Origin: Curtobacterium sp. VKM Ac-1376
GTDB lineage: Bacteria > Actinomycetota > Actinomycetes > Actinomycetales > Microbacteriaceae
Assembly (NCBI RefSeq): GCF_015351025.1
Contig: NZ_JADKRV010000014.1
Span: forward strand, 1 to 64,000
Length of the DNA stretch: 64,000 nucleotides
Reading direction: 5' to 3'
Shown here in pieces: positions 31,186-40,064 of this stretch; position 1 is the first letter of the stretch, and every line of letters begins with the position of its first letter. The notes under the pieces are model-generated. The model made no database searches, was not told where the DNA came from, and worked only from the letters and a program-made list of their open reading frames with translations. A program made the translations under genes and the position numbers.

Positions 31186-31770
31186 ATGATCGCCGATCTC
31201 GGGAACGAGAAGCGCGCCCTGCGAGCCGAACTCCGGCAGCGGCGGCGCACCCGGACCACGACCGAACGCGACGCGGACACCGAGACCCTGACCGCGACCC
31301 TGCAGCGGTTCGTCGAGGAGCGACAGGTCACATCGCTCGCGCTGTACCTGTCCGCGCCGGACGAACCGAACGTCCGGCCGTTCCTGAACCGGGCGTTCGA
31401 GCAGGGCATCCGTGTGCTGCTGCCCGTCACGCGTGAGGACGGCCTGCTCGACTGGGCCGTCGGCGACGGGGTCAGCGAGACCGAGGGCCTGCTCGGTCTG
31501 CCCGAGGTCGTCGGCGAGGTCCTGTCCCCGCTCGCCATCAACGACGTCGATGCGATCCTCGCCCCCGCGGCGGCCGTCGGGCACGACGGCGTCCGCATGG
31601 GCTGGGGCCGTGGCTACTACGACAAGACCCTCGGGTCCATGGCGAACCGCCCGCCCGTCTATGCTGTGATCTTCGATGCGGAGTACCTCGACGAGGTCCC
31701 GCGCGAACCCCACGACGAACCCGTTGACGGCATCATCACGCCGTCGCGCATCATCACGTTCCGGAGTTGA
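31186..31770 (+). CDS. 5-formyltetrahydrofolate cyclo-ligase
   Basis: Converts 5-formyl-THF to 5,10-methenyl-THF with ATP, clearing a dead-end folate. The 194-residue protein has the N-terminal KRALRAELRQRRR basic helix and the C-terminal signature GVRMGWGRGYYDKTL with the phosphate-binding glycines. Length fits (about 180-200). It overlaps nothing upstream; its stop is one base before the GTG of the FmdB-type gene, so the two are co-transcribed. Confidence 0.93.
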   Translation: MIADLGNEKRALRAELRQRRRTRTTTERDADTETLTATLQRFVEERQVTSLALYLSAPDEPNVRPFLNRAFEQGIRVLLPVTREDGLLDWAVGDGVSETEGLLGLPEVVGEVLSPLAINDVDAILAPAAAVGHDGVRMGWGRGYYDKTLGSMANRPPVYAVIFDAEYLDEVPREPHDEPVDGIITPSRIITFRS

Positions 31771-31771
31771 C

Positions 31772-32059
31772 GTGCCCACCTACTCGTACCGCTGCACCGA
31801 GTGCGACAACGCGTTCGACATCAAGCAGTCCTTCTCCGACGCCACCCTGACCGAGTGCCCGGTCTGCGGCGGCGTCCTGCGCAAGGTGTTCTCCCCCGTC
31901 GGCGTGACGTTCAACGGCGGCGGCTTCTACCGCACCGACTCCCGCCCGGCCCCGAAGTCGGAGGGGTCCAGCACGCCCACCTCGTCGGAGTCGAAGAAGT
32001 CCGAGCCGGCCGCGAAGAGCGAGTCGAAGCCGAGCGGCGCCAAGCCCGCGGCGTCCTGA
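31772..32059 (+). CDS. FmdB-type zinc-ribbon protein
   Basis: 95-residue protein. The N-terminal 50 residues form a zinc ribbon with two CxxC pairs, YRCTECDNAFDI and TECPVCGGVLRKVFSPVG, followed by the GFYRTD block seen in FmdB-family proteins. The remainder is a Ser/Lys/Ala-rich disordered tail. Family members are called putative regulators, without solid evidence. GTG start, coupled to the preceding folate gene. Next in line is mscL, an order I recall as common in actinobacteria. Confidence 0.88.
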   Translation: MPTYSYRCTECDNAFDIKQSFSDATLTECPVCGGVLRKVFSPVGVTFNGGGFYRTDSRPAPKSEGSSTPTSSESKKSEPAAKSESKPSGAKPAAS

Positions 32060-32136
32060 CGGGGCCTGCGCTCCGCGGATAGGTTTGGGGCCGTCGCCGT
32101 CCGGCGGCCGTCCTCGACCCGGAAGGAGACCCTCGC

Positions 32137-32631
32137 ATGAAGGGCTTCAAGGAGTTCCTGCTCCGCGGCAACGTCATCGACCTGGCCGTCGCAGTCGTCA
32201 TCGGTGCGGCGTTCACCGCGATCGTCACCACGATCGTCAACGCCCTGATCAACCCGCTCATCGGTGCGGTGTTCAACGCGTCGAGCCTGGACAAGGCACT
32301 CGTCGTGCACATCCCGACGATCTCCGGCGGAGACGCGAAGCTGATGTTCGGCGCGATCATCGGAGCCGTCATCAACTTCGTGATCGTCGCCGCGGTCGTG
32401 TACTTCGCGCTCGTCGTGCCGGTCAACCACCTGAAGAAGGTGGCGTTCGAGCGCGTCAAGAACGACGAGCAGCAGCCCCCGCAGGACGTCCCTCCCACCG
32501 ACGTCGAGGTGCTGCTCGAGATCCGCGACCTGCTCCGACCGCAGACCGGTGGCGCCACGAGCACGGGCGCACACATCGCGCCGTCGACAGCTCCCGAGGG
32601 CCCCGGTATCGGCGGCTCGGCGAAGCTCTAG
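32137..32631 (+). CDS. mscL: Large-conductance mechanosensitive channel
   Basis: Homopentameric emergency valve that opens on osmotic downshock. The 164-residue protein begins MKGFKEFLLRGNVIDLAVAV, the classic S1/TM1 segment, has TM2 at about 68-95 (IIGAVINFVIVAAVVYFALVV), the loop PVNHLKK and a C-terminal helix DVEVLLEIRDLL that bundles in the cytoplasm. The N-terminal consensus is intact. The ATG has AAGGAG nine bases upstream. An extra ~30-residue Gly/Ser/Pro tail follows. Confidence 0.96.
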   Translation: MKGFKEFLLRGNVIDLAVAVVIGAAFTAIVTTIVNALINPLIGAVFNASSLDKALVVHIPTISGGDAKLMFGAIIGAVINFVIVAAVVYFALVVPVNHLKKVAFERVKNDEQQPPQDVPPTDVEVLLEIRDLLRPQTGGATSTGAHIAPSTAPEGPGIGGSAKL

Positions 32632-32646
32632 CGCGTCCCGGAACCG

Positions 32647-33228
32647 TCAGGCGAGGACTGTGCGGCGCTTGGCCAACATCGCCACGGCGTACTGGGCGCC
32701 GGCGAGCACGTGACCGGCGGTGCCGAGGTAGACGAACACCAGGGCCACGATTCGAACCCACGGCGCGTTCTCGTCGACGGTGTGCACCGCGGAGAACAGC
32801 AGCACCGGCAACCCGACGAACAGCAGAGCCGAGCGGATCTTGCCCGTCCAGGTGACGTCGAGGTCCGGGTTGCCGTGGAACAGCACGCTCGACAGGACCA
32901 CGAGCACCAGGTCGACGAGCACCACGACGGCCACCACCCACCAGGGCAGCAGACCGACGAGCACCAGCGAGAGCACGATCGCGATGATCGCGAGACGGTC
33001 GGCGACCGGGTCGATGGCCTTGCCGAGCTTCGACCCCTGGTCGAACCGGCGGGCGATGAAGCCGTCCGCCCAGTCGCTCACACCGATGACGACGAGTGTG
33101 ACGAGGGCCCACCCCGGGTGTCCGGCGACGACGAGGCCGACGAACACCGGGATCAGCACGAGGCGGAACAGCGTGATCAGGTTCGGCCAGGTCTGCCAGT
33201 CGGGGCGCTGCCGCGCGGTCTCAGTCAT
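32647..33228 (-). CDS. CDP-alcohol phosphatidyltransferase family protein
   Basis: 193-residue membrane enzyme, probably phosphatidylglycerophosphate or related phospholipid synthase. The family catalytic motif D-x2-DG-x2-AR-x8-G-x3-D-x3-D is complete: it runs from DWADGFIARR through GKAIDPVADR (about residues 51-77). Around six membrane segments are visible. It could be PgsA, an inositol-phosphate or a cardiolipin-type enzyme; the sequence does not decide. It is convergent with mscL across a 15-base gap. Confidence 0.88.
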   Translation of the reverse strand: MTETARQRPDWQTWPNLITLFRLVLIPVFVGLVVAGHPGWALVTLVVIGVSDWADGFIARRFDQGSKLGKAIDPVADRLAIIAIVLSLVLVGLLPWWVVAVVVLVDLVLVVLSSVLFHGNPDLDVTWTGKIRSALLFVGLPVLLFSAVHTVDENAPWVRIVALVFVYLGTAGHVLAGAQYAVAMLAKRRTVLA

Positions 33229-33247
33229 CAGGGGTCAGGCTACCGGT

Positions 33248-33607
33248 TCACCAGTGCGGCGGAACGTCGCGGCGGAGCTGGTCGTCGTTCTCCCCGTCGC
33301 GGTGCCGCGCAGGTTCCGGCGCGGGCGACGGGACGTAGCCGGGCACCGGCTGGGTGGTGACGCGTCTGCGGGGCCGCACCCGGCCTCCCGATCGATCGTC
33401 CGTGTCCCGTCCGGAAGCCGCTGCGGGGCCTGGGCCCACGCCGCCGGTTCCGGGCTGACGCGCCAGCGGCAGTTCGGCCGTGCCGGTGGGGAGAGGCGCG
33501 GCTGGCGTCACGTCGTCGGCGCGCGTCCACGTGCCCACCAGCTGGTCCGTCTCCGGCGTCACCGGACCGGCGGGCCGCGAGGCCCGCCGACTCGGCCGAG
33601 CGCTCAT
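33248..33607 (-). CDS. Small Pro/Arg-rich protein coupled to the helicase-like gene
   Basis: 119 residues, rich in Pro, Arg, Ala and Thr, with no predicted structure, signal or membrane segment. It starts MSARPSRRASRPAGPV and has one ordered-looking stretch TDQLVGTWTRADDV. Its ATG overlaps the stop of the upstream helicase/nuclease-like gene (ATGA), so the two are translationally coupled and probably function together. No family recognised. Confidence 0.6.
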   Translation of the reverse strand: MSARPSRRASRPAGPVTPETDQLVGTWTRADDVTPAAPLPTGTAELPLARQPGTGGVGPGPAAASGRDTDDRSGGRVRPRRRVTTQPVPGYVPSPAPEPARHRDGENDDQLRRDVPPHW

Positions 33608-36600
33608 CGGCGGGCGGGGATCGGGGGAATCGAGATCTCCTGGGTGGCGCCGCGATCGACCCCGAGCACGGCAGCCACCGTGTTGGCGACGCGGTCCGGG
33701 TCGGAGAACAGCTGGAACGCGTGCACGCGGACGTAGTGCCATCCGAGTCGGCGGAGGACTTCGGGGCGCAGGCGCAGGGACTCGCGGAGCGAGCCCTTCA
33801 CGAGGGACGCATCGGTCTCGATCGTCACGCAGACACCGCCGTGCGCGGCGACCAGGCCGAGCTTGCCGCGGTGGCCGAGCGCAACCGGGATGCCACGCAT
33901 CTCGAGTCGTCGCGCCAGGTCGACCAACAGCGGGTCGGAATCGTCCGGCACGTACTCGGCGGTGGTGCGCGCGCGGACCTCGGCCAGGATCTCGGCGAGG
34001 GCGACGGTGCCGTGGCCCATGCGCTCGGCCTCGATGTCCGACGGCTGGAAGCACGTGACGATGACCATCGAGCGACGGGCGCGGGTCATCGCGACCGCGA
34101 GCAGTCGCTCGCCGCCGGGCTTGCCGAGCGGACCGAAGTCACGCAGCACGCGTCCGTGCGGGGTGCGGCCGTAGCCGATGGAGAACACGACGCGGTCGCG
34201 GCTCTGCGCCACCGACTGCTCGAGCGTCGCCACGATGAACGGTTCGGCCCGGTCGCCGATGACGAACTCGGTGAGGTCCTTGTGTCCCTGCGCCGCGGTC
34301 AGCACGGCCTGCTCGACCCGCACGGCGTGCTTCGCCGACGCGGTGATGACCATGAGCGACTCGGTCGGACGGGTCCGGGCGTGGTCGATGACGAGCCGGA
34401 CCACACGGTCCACCTCGGCGTCGACGCTCTCGACGGCTCCGGACTCGGGGTCCGGCACGGCCTTGCCGTCGCTGACGTAGTCGAGCGCGATCGAGCCGTG
34501 GCCGAGGAACGATCCCGCCCACGGCAGCGACTCGATCTTGCCGCCGTAGAAGCGACGGTTCACGAGCTCGGCCAGGTCTTCACCGCCGGCGCGGTACGAG
34601 CGCGACAGCGACAGGGTCGGCAGGAGCGTGGAGAGCTTGGCGAGGGCGGAGTCGGCGTGGAACGCGTCGAGCGTGCCCTCGTCGACCTGCATCGCGCGGT
34701 GCTCGGGGTCGACGGCGATGCGGAACGGCGACGGCGTCTGGGTCACCGGGTCGCCGAACACGACGGTCTGACGGGCGCGGCGGACGGCACCGACGGTCTC
34801 GGCGATGGTCACGGCGCCGGCGTCGACCAGGATCACGGTGTCGAACGGCATCGTGTCGGCGATCTGCGACACCTCGTACGGACTGGCGAGCCAGACGGGA
34901 GCGATGGACCGCGACAGGTGCGGTGCGGAGTCCTGCAGCAGGCGCGAGGTGATCGCGCCCTCCCGCAGCTGGGTCTTGAGTGCCGTGGCCTCTTCCGGCC
35001 AGTCGACGAGTCCGACCTTCCAGTTCTCGGAGAGCTGCCACGCCAGGCCCTGGGAGACCCCCGCCGCGTGTGCATCGTCGACGAGGCGGAAGTCGGCCTC
35101 GACCCGGTCGAGCATGTCGGTGTTCGCACCGAGCAGGGCCCGGTCGGACTCGAGCATGGTCTCGAGCGCCGACTGCCACCAGGCGAGTTCGAGCTCGGCC
35201 GGCACCTGCATGTCCGGCACGTGGCGGTTCGCCAGGTCGGTGATGAGCGGCTCGAGCTGCAGGTCGCGCAGGGTCTGCATGAGCTCCGTGCGCTCCTGCA
35301 GGTTGTGCAGGACGTCGGACTCGGCCGCGAGCTCGGCGATGGTGGGGACGAGCTGGTCGACCGGCGTGTTCGCGAGCTGGCGGTCCCGCTCGGTGCGGCC
35401 CAACGGCTCGTCGAGGCGCGCGAGGTCCTCGGCGACGTTCGAGAACAGCACCTGGACGTCCGCGATGCCCGTGGGCACCTCGGGGTTCACCCCGGCGGCG
35501 ACGTAGCGCTGCCACAGGACGCGCTGCTGCTGGACGCGGGTCAGGGCCTCGTGCAGGTCCGAGACGTGCACGCCGGGGCGGACGTACTCGCGGGCGAGCT
35601 TCTTCAACCGCCGCCGGTTGGTCGACGACATCGGGGCGCCCTCGCCGCGCGGGGCCGTGGCTGCCACGAGCTCGGACACCGAGCGGTCGAACACCACCGG
35701 CAGGAAGCGGTCGAGGGTGTCCCGGATCTCGGTGAGCAGGCGCAGGTAGATGCCGAGCTCGTTGATCGTCGTGAACTGCCGCATGTGCGTCGTCGCGACG
35801 AGGTCGTGGGCACGGCGGAGCAGGGTCGGCAGCCCGTCGCTGTCCAGGTCCTTCGCGATGCGGTGGGCGCGCTGCGCGCCGTCGCTCGAGCCGAACTTCG
35901 CGCCGTACCAGGGCGAGTCGTCGGGGCCGTACCGGAACTCGCCGAGGTTCGCGGCGCTGACCATCGTCTCGGCGACGCGCGAGCGCCCCTCGACCATGCT
36001 CGCCACCGAGGTCTTCGACAGCCGCGCGGTCGTCGACGGCGGGACCGGCAGCAGCGAGAGCCGCGAGAGTTCGACCAGGCAGTCGAGCACCGAGACCCCG
36101 AAGTCGGCGTCCCTGCGGATGAGCGAGCCCCGGTAGTCCTTCAGGACCTTGCGCAGCCGGACCAGGGCGTCGTCGACCTCGCGGAGGTTCGGACGGACCG
36201 CCTTCTCGTTGCGCGCGATGGCCCGGACGACGTCACGGCGGAGGGTGGACGGGGTGACCGCGACCCCGGGCAGCTGGACCTCGCCGAAGCGGGCCGCGAT
36301 GCCGCGGAGCGTGGCACGGCGGGGGCTGACGACGAGCACGCGCTTGTTCGCCGCGACCAGGCCGCCGAGGGCGTTCACGATCGTCTGCGTGCCACCGGTG
36401 CCGGGCAGGGTCTTCACGACGATCGAGTTGCCGGCCGTGATCTGCGCGATCACGTTCTCCTGCTCGTCGTCGGCGTCGAGCAGCAGCGTGTCGGTCTCGG
36501 GGCTGCGCTCGTCCGACGGGGTCTGCTCGACCGGGTGGTACGACTGCTCGACCTGCCACTTCGCGCTCGGGTTGCCCGCGAGGGCGTCGAGCACCGGGTG

Positions 36601-37488
36601 TGACAGGTCACCGGTGTCCTCGACCAAGCCGGTCGCGACCTCGGCGAACGTGGACACCACGAGCCGGGCGTGCACGGAGAAACCGGGGATGTGCGCGGTC
36701 AGGCCGCGCAGACGGTCGATGACGGGGTTCGGGGTGAACGAGCCGTCCTGCTGCGCGAGGGCCACGAAGGACTGCGCGTCGAGGATCACCCCGAACTGCT
36801 CGTGCAGCGCGTCGGCGAGGCCCGGGTTGAGCACCGGTTCGCCGAGCAGCCGCACCTCGAAGTCACGCCCGTGCCGGCGGATCGCCAGCGGTCGGAGGAG
36901 CACCGGGCCGCGGAACTGTTCGTCGCCGTGCTTCCAGTCGGCCATGCCGATACCGAGCTTCACGGCGTCGATGCCGCGCACGGTCGCGAGCTCGGTGCCC
37001 TTCGCCTCGACCTGTCCGGCGGCCACGCGGGCGGCACGGAGCGCCACCTCGTCGCGGATCAGGCTGGACAGCAGGGTCGTCTTGCCGGTGATGAACTGCG
37101 CGAGCCCACCGGGGTGGGTGGTCGAGAGCTCGATGCGCGCGCGCGGGTGGTCGCTGAAGTGCGTGAGCGGGCTCGTGCCGCCGACCCCGGTCAACTGGGT
37201 GCGCCAGCCGTCCCACGTCGGCTCCGCCGCGTTGCCGGCCTGGAGGCGCGGGTCGCCGAGGCTGATCGCGTGCGGGCTCGTCATCTGCAGCTCCGGGCGG
37301 AGCGTGCGGTCCGGCTCGTCGTCGGTCCGGTCCTCGTCCACGTCCTGCTGCTCGTCTCGATCGTCGTAGTCGTCGCGCTCGTCGCGCTCGTCGCGCTCGT
37401 CGCGCTCGTCGCGCTCGGGGGCACCCTCGACGGGGACGTCGTCGTTCACGTCGTCCTCACCGTCGGTCACCCTGTCCGCTCGCCACAC
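33604..37488 (-). CDS. Degenerate SF1 helicase with nuclease-like C-terminus
   Basis: About 1294 residues (1288 if GTG 37470 is used). An acidic N-terminus with ERD repeats is followed by a large N-terminal region and an SF1/Upf1-like helicase core. Its motifs are altered: motif I reads LPGTGGTQT, where GTGKS/T is expected (Lys lost); motif II ILVDAGAVT lacks the DE pair; motif III FGDPVTQTP lacks the usual GDxxQ; motif V AQSRDR replaces QGxE. Motif IV (SYRAGGEDL) and VI (AMTRARR) remain. The C-terminus (IETDASLV, LRRLGWHYVRVHAF) resembles a Vsr/MTES-type nuclease domain without its first acidic residue. Start 37488 is chosen for its -10 box seven bases upstream. Confidence 0.75.
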   Translation of the reverse strand: MWRADRVTDGEDDVNDDVPVEGAPERDERDERDERDERDDYDDRDEQQDVDEDRTDDEPDRTLRPELQMTSPHAISLGDPRLQAGNAAEPTWDGWRTQLTGVGGTSPLTHFSDHPRARIELSTTHPGGLAQFITGKTTLLSSLIRDEVALRAARVAAGQVEAKGTELATVRGIDAVKLGIGMADWKHGDEQFRGPVLLRPLAIRRHGRDFEVRLLGEPVLNPGLADALHEQFGVILDAQSFVALAQQDGSFTPNPVIDRLRGLTAHIPGFSVHARLVVSTFAEVATGLVEDTGDLSHPVLDALAGNPSAKWQVEQSYHPVEQTPSDERSPETDTLLLDADDEQENVIAQITAGNSIVVKTLPGTGGTQTIVNALGGLVAANKRVLVVSPRRATLRGIAARFGEVQLPGVAVTPSTLRRDVVRAIARNEKAVRPNLREVDDALVRLRKVLKDYRGSLIRRDADFGVSVLDCLVELSRLSLLPVPPSTTARLSKTSVASMVEGRSRVAETMVSAANLGEFRYGPDDSPWYGAKFGSSDGAQRAHRIAKDLDSDGLPTLLRRAHDLVATTHMRQFTTINELGIYLRLLTEIRDTLDRFLPVVFDRSVSELVAATAPRGEGAPMSSTNRRRLKKLAREYVRPGVHVSDLHEALTRVQQQRVLWQRYVAAGVNPEVPTGIADVQVLFSNVAEDLARLDEPLGRTERDRQLANTPVDQLVPTIAELAAESDVLHNLQERTELMQTLRDLQLEPLITDLANRHVPDMQVPAELELAWWQSALETMLESDRALLGANTDMLDRVEADFRLVDDAHAAGVSQGLAWQLSENWKVGLVDWPEEATALKTQLREGAITSRLLQDSAPHLSRSIAPVWLASPYEVSQIADTMPFDTVILVDAGAVTIAETVGAVRRARQTVVFGDPVTQTPSPFRIAVDPEHRAMQVDEGTLDAFHADSALAKLSTLLPTLSLSRSYRAGGEDLAELVNRRFYGGKIESLPWAGSFLGHGSIALDYVSDGKAVPDPESGAVESVDAEVDRVVRLVIDHARTRPTESLMVITASAKHAVRVEQAVLTAAQGHKDLTEFVIGDRAEPFIVATLEQSVAQSRDRVVFSIGYGRTPHGRVLRDFGPLGKPGGERLLAVAMTRARRSMVIVTCFQPSDIEAERMGHGTVALAEILAEVRARTTAEYVPDDSDPLLVDLARRLEMRGIPVALGHRGKLGLVAAHGGVCVTIETDASLVKGSLRESLRLRPEVLRRLGWHYVRVHAFQLFSDPDRVANTVAAVLGVDRGATQEISIPPIPARR
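37372..37416 (-). repeat. 9-bp tandem repeat encoding Glu-Arg-Asp units
   Basis: Five exact copies of GTCGCGCTC (plus strand), giving a run of alternating acidic and basic residues near the N-terminus of the helicase-like protein. A low-complexity charged linker that can change length in frame. Confidence 0.9.
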
Positions 37489-37495
37489 ATCCGAC

Positions 37496-37501
37496 ACTGT
37501 A
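37496..37501 (-). promoter_or_regulatory. -10 box of the helicase-like gene (leaderless)
   Basis: TACAGT on the minus strand, seven bases before the in-frame GTG at 37488. Confidence 0.45.
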
Positions 37502-37612
37502 GGCGGGAACCGACGACCTCTCTGGCAATGAACCGAGGTTTCGGGGTTTCCGCATCGACGCACCTCGCCTCCGACCGGACGTGCGACCTGTCCGATGTGG
37601 TACCAACGGGGC

Positions 37613-38485
37613 ATGGCCATCGACGACCGCACCGCCCCGTCCGCCCCCACGCCGAACCGGCGTCGATCGGTCCCCGCCGAGATCTCGCGGTCCTGGCTGC
37701 TGGTCTCCGGCACGGCGACCGACCGGTTCGACAAGTCGCAGCGGTCCCGCGCCGACCAGATCATCCTGGACATCGAGGACGCGGTCGACCCGGCCGCCAA
37801 GCCCTCGGCCCGCAAGGGGGTCGCCGCCTGGCTCGCGGGTGGTGGCGAGGCCTGGGTGCGGATCAACGACGTCACCACGGACTTCTGGGCGGACGACGTC
37901 GAGGAGCTCCGCGGCCTGCCCGGGCTGCAGGGCGTCATGCTCGCCAAGACCGAGTCGCCCGCGCAGGTCACCGACACCTGGCACCGGCTCGGCGGTCAGA
38001 CACCCGTGATCGCACTGGTCGAGTCGGCCCTGGGCATCGAGGAGTCCGTGTCGATCGCGAAGGCCCAGGGTGCGTTCCGTCTGGCGTTCGGCTCGGGCGA
38101 CTACCGCCGCGACACCGGCACCAGCGCCGACACGCTCGCGATGGCGTACCCGAGGTCGAAGCTGGTCGTCGCCTCGCGCGTCGGCGACCTGCCCGGCCCG
38201 ATCGACGGCCCGACCGTCGGGTCGTCGCACCCGATCCTCCGCGAGCAGTCGCAGGTGGCCGTGTCGCTCGGTCTGACCGGCAAGCTCTGCCTCGACACCG
38301 AGCAGCTGCCCGTCATCAACGAGGTCATCTCCCCCACCCCCACCGACGTCGCCTGGGCGCAGGACTTCCTGGACGACTTCGAGGCCCGCGGCCGGGTCAT
38401 CCGCGACGGTTCCGACCTGCCGCGACTGGGTCGGGCACAGAAGATCCAGCGTCTCGCACAGGCGTTCGGGGTCGAGGCGCGGTAG
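37613..38485 (+). CDS. HpcH/HpaI aldolase / CitE-like lyase
   Basis: 290-residue TIM-barrel protein of the citrate lyase beta subunit family. Visible motifs: SWLLVSGTATDRFDK, then DQIILDIEDAVDPAAKPSARKG with the metal-binding acidic residues, and GEAWVRIND with the substrate-binding Arg. ALVESALGIEE and LAFGSGDYRRDTG match the second metal-binding Glu and Asp positions. Stand-alone CitE-like proteins cleave malyl-, citramalyl- or related acyl-CoAs; the substrate is not evident. ATG at 37613 with ACGGGG upstream. A membrane-protein gene follows 10 bases later. Confidence 0.85.
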   Translation: MAIDDRTAPSAPTPNRRRSVPAEISRSWLLVSGTATDRFDKSQRSRADQIILDIEDAVDPAAKPSARKGVAAWLAGGGEAWVRINDVTTDFWADDVEELRGLPGLQGVMLAKTESPAQVTDTWHRLGGQTPVIALVESALGIEESVSIAKAQGAFRLAFGSGDYRRDTGTSADTLAMAYPRSKLVVASRVGDLPGPIDGPTVGSSHPILREQSQVAVSLGLTGKLCLDTEQLPVINEVISPTPTDVAWAQDFLDDFEARGRVIRDGSDLPRLGRAQKIQRLAQAFGVEAR

Positions 38486-38495
38486 GACTGCACGC

Positions 38496-38966
38496 ATGAC
38501 CTGGTCCAACGTCCCCGGCCCGCCGCCGCAGTCCCCCTCCGGCCCAACGGACGCGGAGCGCGCCGCGTGGGAGCGCGGCGGCACCACGTTGTTCCCACCG
38601 GCGAAGCTCGCCGACCGGATCTCCACCGTGCTGCTCCTGGTGTTCGGTGCCGTCACGACCGTGGTCACGGCGATCGTCGGCATCATCGCGGTCGCCTCGG
38701 CCACGACGGGGTGCGACGCCTCCGCCGGGTGCACTGCCGGCGGGTACGTCGGCGGCGCGGCCATCGCGGTCGGCGGCGCGTTCGTCATCGGAGCCGCCAC
38801 GATCGTGCTCGCGATCGGCGCCTGGATCCGTCGGAAGCCGTCGTGGTGGATCGCCGCGATCGGCTTCGTGCTCGCGGTCGTCGTCATCGCCTGGGGCGGC
38901 GTCGTGTTCGCGAACGCCGTCGACAGCGACGGCTCCGCGTCCACCTCGGTCTCCGCGAGCGCCTGA
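38496..38966 (+). CDS. Small membrane protein of unknown function
   Basis: 156 residues. A Pro-rich, polar N-terminus (about 1-40) is followed by three hydrophobic segments: STVLLLVFGAVTTVVTAIVG, GGAAIAVGGAFVIGAATIV and WIAAIGFVLAVVVIAWGG. A loop between the first two contains CDASAGC, possibly a disulfide outside the membrane. It starts 10 bases after the CitE-like gene and probably shares its transcript. Not recognised. Confidence 0.75.
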   Translation: MTWSNVPGPPPQSPSGPTDAERAAWERGGTTLFPPAKLADRISTVLLLVFGAVTTVVTAIVGIIAVASATTGCDASAGCTAGGYVGGAAIAVGGAFVIGAATIVLAIGAWIRRKPSWWIAAIGFVLAVVVIAWGGVVFANAVDSDGSASTSVSASA

Positions 38967-38985
38967 CCGGCGCGCACCACCCGTC

Positions 38986-39021
38986 CGACAGGACACCAGT
39001 CGATCGACGCGTGTCCTGTCG
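38986..39021. terminator. Hairpin after the small membrane protein gene
   Basis: Perfect 11-bp stem (38986-38996 with 39011-39021) with a 14-base loop, 19 bases past the stop. Confidence 0.6.
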
Positions 39022-39101
39022 AAGAACGCGTGCGCGTTCGGACGGGAGGCGCGGGGCGACCACCTGTGCGTGACGGCGCAGCCCCGGCGCATGCTGGGGC
39101 C

Positions 39102-39980
39102 ATGAAGCAACGAGTCATCGGAGACGTGTCGGTCAGTGCCATCGGTCTGGGCGGCATGCCCATGTCGATCGAGGGCCGACCCGACGAGCGCCAGGCCATC
39201 GGGACCATCCACGCAGCACTCGAGGCGGGGGTCACGCTCATCGACACCGCCGACGCCTACCACCTGGGGGGTCAGGACGAAGTGGGCCACAACGAGGAGC
39301 TCATCGCGCGGGCGGTGCGGGAGTTCCACGACGACACCTCCGCGGTGCTCATCGCGACGAAGGGCGGACACCTGCGACCCGAGGCCGGCAACTGGACGCA
39401 GAACGGGCACCCGGAGTACCTGAAGGAGGCCGCGAAGGCGTCGGCGAAACGGCTCGGCGTCGAGTCGATCGGCCTGTACCAGTTCCACCGTCCGGATCCG
39501 GCGGTGCCCTACGCCGACTCGATCGGGGCGCTCGCCGACCTGCTCGACGAGGGTGTCATCCGGATGGCCGGCATCTCGAACGCCGACCCGGACCAGATCC
39601 GCACCGCGAACGAGGTGCTCGGCGGCCGACTGGCGTCGGTGCAGAACCAGTACTCGCCGAAGTTCCGGTCGAGTGAGCCGGAGCTCGAACTCTGTGACGA
39701 GCTCGGCATCGCGTTCCTGCCGTGGAGCCCCCTCGGCGGCATCGGGAGCGCGGCCGACCTCGGCACCGCGTTCGAGGACTTCGCGTACATCGCCCGCGAC
39801 CGGGGCGTCACCCCGCAGGTGATCGCGCTCGCGTGGGAGTTGCAGAAGAGCGACGTCGTCGTGCCGATCCCCGGAGCCTCGCGGCCGCAGTCGATCCTGA
39901 ACTCGATCACCGCGCCGACCATCAAGTTGCGGCCGGAGGACGTCGCCCGGCTCGACGGGTCACGGGCCGCGGCGGCCTGA
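39102..39980 (+). CDS. Aldo/keto reductase
   Basis: 292-residue NADPH-dependent oxidoreductase of the AKR superfamily. The tetrad is visible: Asp and Tyr in IDTADAYHLGG, Lys in IATKGGH, His in LYQFHRPDP. C-terminal cofactor-binding residues lie in IPGASRPQSI. The preceding gap contains a copy of the GGGAGGCGCGG intergenic core at 39044. The substrate is unknown. It is convergent with the lipoprotein pair. Confidence 0.92.
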   Translation: MKQRVIGDVSVSAIGLGGMPMSIEGRPDERQAIGTIHAALEAGVTLIDTADAYHLGGQDEVGHNEELIARAVREFHDDTSAVLIATKGGHLRPEAGNWTQNGHPEYLKEAAKASAKRLGVESIGLYQFHRPDPAVPYADSIGALADLLDEGVIRMAGISNADPDQIRTANEVLGGRLASVQNQYSPKFRSSEPELELCDELGIAFLPWSPLGGIGSAADLGTAFEDFAYIARDRGVTPQVIALAWELQKSDVVVPIPGASRPQSILNSITAPTIKLRPEDVARLDGSRAAAA

Positions 39981-40000
39981 CGCCGCGTCCCGACGCACCA

Positions 40001-40039
40001 CGACGCCCCGCCGGTCCGATCAGGAGCGGCGGGGCGTCG
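40001..40039. terminator. Bidirectional terminator
   Basis: Perfect 13-bp stem (40001-40013 with 40027-40039), 13-base loop, between convergent genes. Confidence 0.8.
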
Positions 40040-40064
40040 ACGTGTCGCCGTGCATTCGGTGCGC

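Noticed and set aside
37372-37416. Assembly artefact from repeat
   Set aside because: The repeat is short, exact and in frame, and similar low-complexity charged linkers are common in GC-rich genomes.
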